Notes under the pieces: generated by a model
What the model saw: the letters and a program-made list of their open reading frames with translations, nothing else
The model's database searches: none
What the model was told of the DNA's origin: nothing
Program-made: the position numbers and the translations under genes
Part shown: positions 56,581 to 64,000 of the stretch, in pieces
Layout: each line of letters starts with the position of its first letter
Position numbering within the stretch: the stretch's first letter is position 1
DNA from: Apostichopus japonicus
Lineage: Eukaryota > Echinodermata > Holothuroidea > Aspidochirotida > Stichopodidae
Direction of reading: 5' to 3'
Assembly: GCF_037975245.1 (NCBI RefSeq)
Contig: NC_092566.1
Span: 8,784,001-8,848,000 of the forward strand
DNA length: 64,000 nucleotides

Positions 56581-58773
56581 TTATGTCAATCCATATCTAT
56601 ACAACTTTCCATTCGCCTTTGATACCATCAACAGTTTCTCTGTTGAGCCAATCCGTCCTACCGTAAAACATCTGATGCTTGCGTAGATTGGCTTCGTGAA
56701 GAGCAATTTCATGTCATTGTTGTAAACTGAAAGATTGTATGTTCCACCCATCCCGGCAAACGCATTACTCCACAGAACATAGATGAAACCCCTTCCATCT
56801 CTACGGACGCACACTGGTCGTTTAGTTGACACGGTCGATGAAGAGAGCTGGTAGAGTTCCTCACCGTCTTCCACACTTACTGCATATACTTTCATGTTCA
56901 TGTAATCGGATACCAAAACTTCCCCAGCATTAGTGTAGACATCAATTAACTTACTTACATGATGAAGCATCAACAAGCGACAATATTGCAATTGATCATT
57001 CAATACATATACTGTGTCGGGGTTCCCGCATCCAATAATGATGTAATCACCTTTGTCATCCACACTCACGGATCTCACGATCTGACCGCGTGGCCAGTCG
57101 ACAATGTCATTCATTGTTTTCCCTTGAAATGATCCATTTCGAACATCGAATATACCGATTCCATGTGGGTCATAAGCAACTACAACTTGATACTCTTTGA
57201 AGGCAGCACAATAACTTTCGGGATACCGGAAAGGACTCTGTGGAGATTTACCGGTAATGAAGCATTGACGTAATACTTTGCCACTCTGATCGACCACAGT
57301 AACGTGGAATTTGTAGCCTTCTGTAAGTCCGGTCACAACAATGCTTCCACTTTTAGTACAGGTAATGCCGCTAATGCTCCATCCTTTAGCTTGAATCCCA
57401 ACAATTTCGACCACGCTCTCTACCTGTTTGGAAATTGTTACGTTTCCCACTTCTTCGAATTCCTTGAATGTAAGATTAGCCGAGAGAGACTCAGGTAGTG
57501 TTTCCATCGCAGGAAATTCTCGCTTCATATCTTGAAGAAAAGATGCTCCCGCTGAAAGAATTCCTCCTACATTTTGTGCTATTGTCCAATTATTGTCACT
57601 TGAAAGTACCCCAGATCCAGTCTGTGTGATGTTATCACATCTTTTTATTGTCCTCTGTATCTGATCTGATATTTCATTACCTATTGTAAGTTTTTCTTTC
57701 TTCTCAACTTCCAAAGATTTACAGAAATTATCCCATTTCTTATCTATGGTTTCATTTTTCTTTTGTAAATTGGACTCTTTTGCATCTTGATCGATCTTGA
57801 GGTCTTTAAATTTAGCGTCTGCTCCAAGGTTTTCCTTTATTTTCAAGACCTCGAAATCCACTCTTAGTTCTGCTATTTTTTCCTCCATCTCCCGCTCTCT
57901 GATCAACAAATTATCTTTAAGTTTGTTCTTGATTGCAGTCTCAGCACGTAGACCTTCCTCTCGAATCTTCGCTCTCTCTTTGTCCACCTTTTCCACTTCT
58001 TGTTGGTATTGGCATTTCGTATCTTGCAGTTTCGTCTCTGCATCAGATAATATCTTTTGCTTCGACTTCTCTATTTCATCAGATGTTTTACAAAGTTTTT
58101 CTTTGCAGTCGTTTACCTCCTCAAGTTGATGTCTCAATTTTTCACGTTCGGCATTGGCGAAGCTTATGACGTCAAAAATATCGTGGTTTCTGTGTTCACC
58201 ATACGTACAAGTTACACAAATGGGGATGTTGGAACAAGTCTTGCAACACAGTTGTGACAAATTTTCAGCATGGGTCTGACATCTGGGGGCTTCCTTCAGG
58301 GAGCTCAGTTTCTCTAGGGATATGTTTTGGGAATCAACATCTTTTAATGTTAAGATATGAGGCCTATGCTCTTCCAATATCTTACTAGTCACGTGATACG
58401 TGTGACAGTTACGGCATAAGAAATCCCGACACTTGAAGCAGTAAGCTGTTGACTTCTCTTGTTGGGAACAGCCGACGCATTGTCGCGATTGATCTTCTTC
58501 GAGAGAATTTTGTACCTGAATAAATTCAAGGATCTCATTCATGTAAAAATCCTTCTTGAAACCTTCTGCTCCATTTTCTGGGACAACGTACTCGGCTTGA
58601 CAAAGAGGACAGTTGATAGTTCCATTACCACGACCTATAAGTTGTTCGATGCAATGTTTACAGTATCTGTGAAGACAGGCTAATTGTCTTGGATCTTCAT
58701 ACTGCTCAAAACAAATGCAGCATTGACAGAAGTTTTCGTCAATATTCCTTAAGATCATCGAAGCAGACGCCAT
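56581..58773 (-). CDS. TRIM E3 ubiquitin ligase E
   Basis: 730 aa, second subfamily with C and D. All RING and B-box ligands are present. The N-terminus reads MASASMILRNIDENFC, and AEYVVPENG replaces AEFDVPENG between RING and B-box 1. The coiled coil carries more changes than C versus D (for example KIKENLGADAKFKD). The C-terminal blades are distinct near residues 600-650. The frame extends 14 codons upstream to 58815 through an ACACAG splice acceptor; MASAS at 58773 is the supported start. Unlike genes A-D, no conserved 5' noncoding exon was found in the 5 kb upstream, so this copy may lack the array promoter or use another. Confidence 0.92.
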   Translation of the reverse strand: MASASMILRNIDENFCQCCICFEQYEDPRQLACLHRYCKHCIEQLIGRGNGTINCPLCQAEYVVPENGAEGFKKDFYMNEILEFIQVQNSLEEDQSRQCVGCSQQEKSTAYCFKCRDFLCRNCHTYHVTSKILEEHRPHILTLKDVDSQNISLEKLSSLKEAPRCQTHAENLSQLCCKTCSNIPICVTCTYGEHRNHDIFDVISFANAEREKLRHQLEEVNDCKEKLCKTSDEIEKSKQKILSDAETKLQDTKCQYQQEVEKVDKERAKIREEGLRAETAIKNKLKDNLLIREREMEEKIAELRVDFEVLKIKENLGADAKFKDLKIDQDAKESNLQKKNETIDKKWDNFCKSLEVEKKEKLTIGNEISDQIQRTIKRCDNITQTGSGVLSSDNNWTIAQNVGGILSAGASFLQDMKREFPAMETLPESLSANLTFKEFEEVGNVTISKQVESVVEIVGIQAKGWSISGITCTKSGSIVVTGLTEGYKFHVTVVDQSGKVLRQCFITGKSPQSPFRYPESYCAAFKEYQVVVAYDPHGIGIFDVRNGSFQGKTMNDIVDWPRGQIVRSVSVDDKGDYIIIGCGNPDTVYVLNDQLQYCRLLMLHHVSKLIDVYTNAGEVLVSDYMNMKVYAVSVEDGEELYQLSSSTVSTKRPVCVRRDGRGFIYVLWSNAFAGMGGTYNLSVYNNDMKLLFTKPIYASIRCFTVGRIGSTEKLLMVSKANGKLYRYGLT

Positions 58774-58792
58774 TATCGCTACATGGAAACCT
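58774..58792 (-). promoter_or_regulatory. 3' splice acceptor and leader of TRIM gene E
   Basis: ATTTCGGACACAG (AG at 58792-58791) then GTTTCCATGTAGCGATA to the ATG. The T-tract is weaker than in C and D, and the leader has gained an ATG followed at once by a stop codon (ATGTAG). Confidence 0.5.
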
Positions 58793-58815
58793 GTGTCCGA
58801 AATAAAATACAACAA

Positions 58816-60394
58816 ACTAGATAATTTGTTAAGGCACCATAAAAAATGTAGTTTCGAGGGTGCTATGGTTTCAATGGTTTTAATAACAATTAGTGTAGAG
58901 TGTTCAAATGTAATTCATTGATTTGTTAACCCTCCATATTATTCACAGACGTAGATGAGGGCTCAATTAGATAATTAAATGTCTAAGAGAGGAAATGAAG
59001 TTAACGAACGCTCTGAGTTAAATCAATTGAAGTTAATATTTGAATAAGAGTGACTAGCCTAATATGCGGAAGGAATACTGATGACCTTCAAGCGATTCAA
59101 AAGAAAGACAATGCCACCAGGAACTATGTATATCTCATTTTCACAGATAAAACGCTGCTAGGATTTTGTTCCTAGAATAAATGATATTGTGAGGCCCAAA
59201 AGATCAGGCTTACCTAGCTCACCAACGTCACAGTATGACACATTTCCCCGATTTTTTTTCCCGCGTAAGAAAAACCAAATCATCTGTTCCACATGTTCCA
59301 CTAAAGATGACTAACCTTGCTCGTTCGACATACTTTCAGTAGAAATGTGGAACTCGATTCTATGTTTGAATGTCACCACGAAGATTTAATAACGAAATTC
59401 TGGTTCTTAAGACAATGTCGATCAAACGAATGAAAATTGAAGAAACATATCCCTCTCCTTCGTTTTACTTTGTACGTCCTCAGAGTGTAGTAGACGGTTA
59501 ATTGTATAATTAAGTTACTGTCTATAATATATTAATTTCGATATGTTCATGTAACTTACCCCAACTTACTTCTTAAAGCTATGATGGATAGTTGGTGAGA
59601 GAAATTTGAAATCCTCGTTCGTCCAAATACAGTTCGGCAGCCCTGTCTGTATGTTTTAATACTTAACGCTAAAAAAAGCAATATAGCTTCATATTATAAG
59701 GACGATGAACATGTGATTTTGATCACTCAATACACAATGTATCATACAAATGGAAAGAACCAGATAAGTTTTATCACGGACTTTGGAATTACTATCCACA
59801 CAGTCGATAGCCGAGTACGAAGGTCGCTTTTCATCAACCATATTTGATAGACAACGACAATGTCAATATGATTTATATTTAGATATTGATAAGTGGATTA
59901 TTTATGTGTATAGACATGTTAATTGCCATTAACATCACACTGAGTAGGTAGAATATTTGAACAAGAAAATGCTGCGTGTCCTAATACATGGCTTAATAAA
60001 TACGAGACTTCGGACTACCTTACCCGAACAGATGCCTTATCGCTTGTTTTATTTACTCCATTTTTGTTCAGATATTTTGGCAAGTTGTCTGCAAACTTTG
60101 TAGTTTGACATTAAAGAAGCAATGAACTTCTTTCCTTGTGTCCTCAGCAACCAACCAGTGAAGTTACCAGAATGCAAAATGCATTGTGGTTGCAATGATG
60201 TAACATGAGCAGTTTTCTCCATGAATCAGACGTAATATATGGTGAGGGTGTACAACATACTCGATCTTAGTAATACAGTGAAAAGCAGTTTGATATGACA
60301 AAAAAAAGATCGCAATGACACAGACTGCCCTGAAATGACTATATTGACCTCAACAACAGGCTTCTTGATATGATACATCAACATACTATAAATA
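58816..60394. other. No gene recognised
   Basis: Homology to units C/D fades by about 58910. AT-rich; a possible minus-strand donor (CTAG|GTAAGC) at about 59212 is not conserved in other units. Confidence 0.5.
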
Positions 60395-60830
60395 TGACAT
60401 CTGTCCTTGTTGAAATATTGTGTAAAACATGGTTTTCACCATTTGAACCCTGGTGAACTCAACGATTATTCACATCCTCCGACGTTAGGCTTCTTGTACT
60501 TAATGTGGTTCTTCTACACACCAAATATGAAATCTGCCAAGCTTGCCTTTTTGAGGTATCGTGTTTACAAGGTTTTCACAATTCGACCCCTGGTGACCCC
60601 AAATGACCTTTGACCTCAACAATAAACAATATGATCCATGTGCTCTATGTGGTACTTCTACACACCAAATATTAAATGCGTCAGACCTTCCCCTCTTCAG
60701 ACATCGTGTTTACAAGTTGGCTGTCACAAACGCACACACACACATACGCCATCATGAATGCAAAGGTTACGATTATCATCGAAACCAATTATCATCGAAA
60801 CAAAAACAAACGATGGAAAACAAAAGGTCA
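60395..60830 (-). mobile_element. Tandem-repeat-core element, third copy (inverted)
   Basis: Two to three ~155-bp monomers with 'cgtgtttacaaggttttcac' and 'aaatgacctttgacctcaa', then a CACACA tract and 'ttacgattatcatcgaaacc'. Together this is the inverse of the start of the copies at 27394 and 41205. The monomers extend farther left in diverged form. Confidence 0.5.
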
Positions 60831-61129
60831 AAGTATGAAACATTCCATTCCCTTATTAGTACGATACCTTAACCGTTCCCTTGTTCATTGCAACACATAT
60901 CAAACCCACTTCTTTTCTCATGTTGTTATTAATTACAGACGCTATGAGATTGTCCCTTCTCAGGACGCCACCGTCAATTTTTACAAGTTATTTTAATTTA
61001 GTTTAGAGACCCCAAGGATCAGGAAGCCTTACAGTAGCTTATTTGAGACCCTATCCGTGTTAGATCGTTGATGAACACCAGCTTATTTCAAGCCTTCTCT
61101 TTTTGATAAGTGTTCAGAAGATACGAAGC

Positions 61130-61485
61130 AGGGGTGTGAATTCGATCCCATTCCTGCTCCCGGGACCGCATTTAACGTCTTGATTCGACGGACGAGAGTT
61201 TATGGCCCAGCACCTGGCCACTTTCTCAAATGCTGAGGTAGGCAAAAGGCACCCCATTCGAAATCACTGCAGTGCAGCCATGACGAACAAAGTTGTTTCG
61301 AAACCAAGTGAAGAACAGAAACATGCCCCTTTCCTAAGTTTACAAACCAGATATAACAAATCTACGGACGACTCCGCACTGCACCCCTGCACTTCAGCGA
61401 ATTTTGAGTAGGTCAAGAGAATCTGAGTTTTGATCCTGAAACCTAAGGATTTTGAGGCAGACACTCTAACCGCTGAACCAAGCCT
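61130..61485 (-). mobile_element. tRNA-derived SINE
   Basis: On minus, 'tggttcagcggttagagtgt' and 'ctgcctcaaaatcc' look like a tRNA-like head with a B-box-like 'ggtttcaggatcaaaact'. It is followed by a body with 'cgtccgtcgaatcaagacgt'. The open frame at 61264-61734 crosses it and is not a gene. Ends uncertain. Confidence 0.45.
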
Positions 61486-63107
61486 TTGCATCGTCTTTGC
61501 CAAGCCTTTTGGGTAAACGTAAACATAAAGTATCTCTATGAGGTAAAATGCATCAAAGGTGGCAGTAAAATACGAGCATCGGTGAGAATAGCATAACTTA
61601 CTTACAAAGTGTACTGCCAGTATAATGAGTAGTATATGCTTTCTCCAATATGAGACAATTGAAAAAAAAAAAAAAACACAGCTGGAAAATCCAATCCATA
61701 AATTAGGTATATTTGTCTCTGACTTGACCTCCACACCATAGACCTATAGTGCTTATATATTCGTGTTGTATATAGAAATATACACAAATTACAACAATGG
61801 TTGATATGCCTTTGACAATAATATGCCACATGCATTATTAAGAATTTCATGAGTCATGTTGTATGACTTGTAAATTACAAAATCACATTTGAAATAAAAT
61901 GAAACATTCTGCTGCTCTGTGTGTGTGTTTGTCTGTCATATCTGAGAGATGTAAGCAATAACAATCTTCTTGCGACTATGCTTAATAATCGCTTAAAGAG
62001 AAGAAACCAAATTTGTTTCGTCAAGTTTCATGTTGTTAGCTTGAATAAAGGTGACCATTAAATAATGCTAACATGGAATTAAAATTTAAAAACAACATCG
62101 TTGTTGGAAGAGCAAGAATCAAAAGTTCCAAAAATAGTCACATCACCGTGAATCAAATGCGTCTCAGCTTACTTCATATTAATCCAATTACAGGGAATAA
62201 TTCATTTAAACCAGAAAAAAATTGTTTGAATTTGTGAGAATAGGACAGAAAATATTCACAATGATGCAGTTCATGTGTTTAGATAATAAAGCATTAAAGT
62301 GTAAAACTTGAAAAATAGCTAAAAAACTTTAAATCAACCAAGTCTCAGCTTTGCTTGAATTGATTAGGAAAAAAATAGCAGCTTCCTGGAGATTGTTTCA
62401 AGTCAGTAGCTTTCTTAACAATGGCAAACAAAACCACGCAAATTATTGGGAGGTCACTCACCCATATACAGTATTTACTCAACATATAATTGGAAATCAA
62501 TTTGTGGGCAAAATGTAAAGCACTATTCTGGCAGAACCACTTTGGCAGTATATCTGCCATTCCATTTACACTATACTAGTTGTTTCACCTTTTCTGTTCA
62601 GCTGGATATCAAAGTTGGCCATAAATTGAATCATGAAGTACCATCATTGTTCAAATAAGGCATGGTGTGTGATGTACATTGACTTACGGCCAGCCTCTTC
62701 CATGAGAAATAAACTGGTGGCTTTCCTGCACAGCAAACATGAGTCAATCTGCAAAACCATCATAAATATCAAGAAATCCTTAACAATTCCCCATCTTAAC
62801 ACATGACAGGCATATTGATACCCTGCTATGTAAACCAGTACATCTGCATTAAAACCTCTCCTTGCAGAAATAACTCAAAGGTTGTTGCACTTGTTACCTT
62901 TGCCACACAGCGAATCATCTAGTATCAAACAGCTCTACAAGGTAACTTGTTTATGCACTCAGATCTTTTACATGATAAAACTTGCTCAAACAGGAAAGCC
63001 CTACAAGACTTCTAAATAACAAAACCAATCAAAGATATCGTCTTTGGTTTGTGAATTTCCTGAATGACATAATTAACGCTACCCATCAATTTCTTCTTTC
63101 ACTGAGA
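61486..63107. other. No gene firmly recognised
   Basis: AT-rich. On minus a 38-bp segment (62688-62725) is bounded by TTTGCTGTGCAG and GTAAGTC and reads KPPVYFSWKRLA in one frame. It could be a small exon, but it lies downstream of a stop-containing exon and is unproven. Confidence 0.4.
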
Positions 63108-63373
63108 TCAAGTTTTGTCTTCCATATCTTCATCATCTTTTTTGCTCCCTTCATCAAGCTTGCTCCTGTCATCATCCTCATCTACAAACTCTTTCAACTC
63201 TTCTTCCCCTTGGATATCTTCATCCTCACCAACTTCATCCTCCTGGTTCTCGTTTGATTCTGTCTCTGTTAATTTCTTCACTCTTCGCAGTTTTATATTC
63301 TGTAGGTATTTTGCTTCTCCTTGCCAAGCTTTGAGAATCTTCAATATCTTTCCATTGCACAAGTCTGGCATTT
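63108..63373 (-). CDS. Probable terminal coding exon of an acidic protein
   Basis: On minus, CTCTGTGTTCCCCACAG (a strong acceptor) is followed by 266 bp open to a TGA at 63108. The exon enters with two bases of a split codon, then reads MPDLCNGKILKILKAWQGEA, a basic LRRVKKL segment and a long Glu/Asp tail ending DDEDMEDKT. The composition is unlike repeat translation. The acidic tail suggests a nuclear or chaperone-like protein, but the family is not recognised. Upstream exons should lie beyond or near the right edge of the window. Confidence 0.5.
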
Positions 63374-63483
63374 CTGTGGGGAACACAGAGTGGTAAAATG
63401 AAGAAAATAGTTTGCTGATCTACTTATCATTTGTAATATATATATAAAAACTCAAACAAGCGATATTTCCTTTAAAGAGGTAT

Positions 63484-63977
63484 AGGAGAAGTCAACAAAG
63501 TCTAGCAGACAAACCAATTGGTAAGGTGCAACACAAAATTAAATTTTATAGAAAAAGAAGGGGCTTTCCATTGTATTAAGTACAGTAACGGATGCTGTAT
63601 AGACCTTCATTAACAATAAGATTGGCCATGTTACTTTTCATGTCGCTTTATAAATCTGGCAACACTTTTATGCAGACAGCATAATTATATTTTCAAATAA
63701 ACAACTAGTACTGGGAAATAACCTATAAATAGGAGAAGTCAACAAAGTCTAGCAGACAAACCAATTGGTAAGGTGCAACACAAAATTAAATTTTATAGAA
63801 AAAGAAGGGGCTTTCCATTGTATTAAGTACAGTAACGGATGCTGTATAGACCTTCATTAACAATAAGATTGGCCATGTTACTTTTCATATCGCTTTATAA
63901 ATCTGGCAACACTTTTATGCAGACAGCATAATTATATTTTCAAATAAACAACTAGTACTGGGAAATAACCTATAAAT
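63484..63977. repeat. Near-perfect 247-bp tandem duplication
   Basis: 63484-63730 and 63731-63977 differ by about one base ('catgtcgc' versus 'catatcgc'). It is a very recent duplication, or an assembly artefact. Confidence 0.9.
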
Positions 63978-64000
63978 ATTGCACCATATTCCATCTAGGG

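Noticed and set aside
61409-61485. Functional tRNA gene on minus
   Set aside because: A-box-like and B-box-like parts exist, but stems do not pair convincingly and a SINE body follows.

Overview
The window is eukaryotic nuclear DNA, AT-rich and dense in repeats. Large single-exon TRIM genes, nested hAT-like elements, Copia and SINE/LINE fragments and a satellite-like repeat suggest a marine invertebrate. The TRIM expansion and repeat types fit an echinoderm-like deuterostome such as a sea cucumber. That is inference from style; no marker gene fixes the species.

The backbone is a tandem array of about five units, originally near 10 kb, each carrying one minus-strand TRIM gene. Unit A is 1-10088, unit B 10089-31138, unit C 31139-about 42427, unit D about 42428-54590 and a partial unit E about 54590-58900. 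Going left to right, a full unit holds a conserved start, a ~300-bp satellite-like repeat loaded with hAT-like elements, a conserved ~350-bp block, the TRIM coding exon, an intron, and a conserved 5' noncoding exon with promoter-like sequence. The five proteins (726-731 aa) have RING, two B-boxes, a long coiled coil and a C-terminal beta-propeller-like region. They form two subfamilies, A/B and C/D/E. Each coding exon follows a strong 3' splice site 16-20 nt before the ATG. In A-D a conserved donor lies 0.9-4.2 kb upstream, so the genes probably have one intron in the 5' leader.

Unit B is split by an 11.7-kb insertion (19069-30760) with 17-bp terminal inverted repeats; the empty site is preserved in units A and C. 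The insert carries a hAT-type end pair, long inverted repeats, a Copia gag remnant, and a 2.95-kb transposon (27036-29983) whose ends are arrays of a ~14-bp GGACAATT repeat inside a perfect 8-bp target duplication. That transposon contains a broken hAT-like transposase tail interrupted by a tandem-repeat, Helitron-like element. The insert also has an exon-like open frame near its right end.

The satellite parts of units A, B and D hold several hAT-type elements whose 8-bp target duplications can be read directly, some perfect. The right flank (58.9-64 kb) has no TRIM gene. It contains a tandem-repeat element, a tRNA-derived SINE, one probable terminal exon of an unrelated acidic protein, and a near-perfect 247-bp tandem duplication. 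No tRNA gene, rRNA gene or CRISPR array was found.
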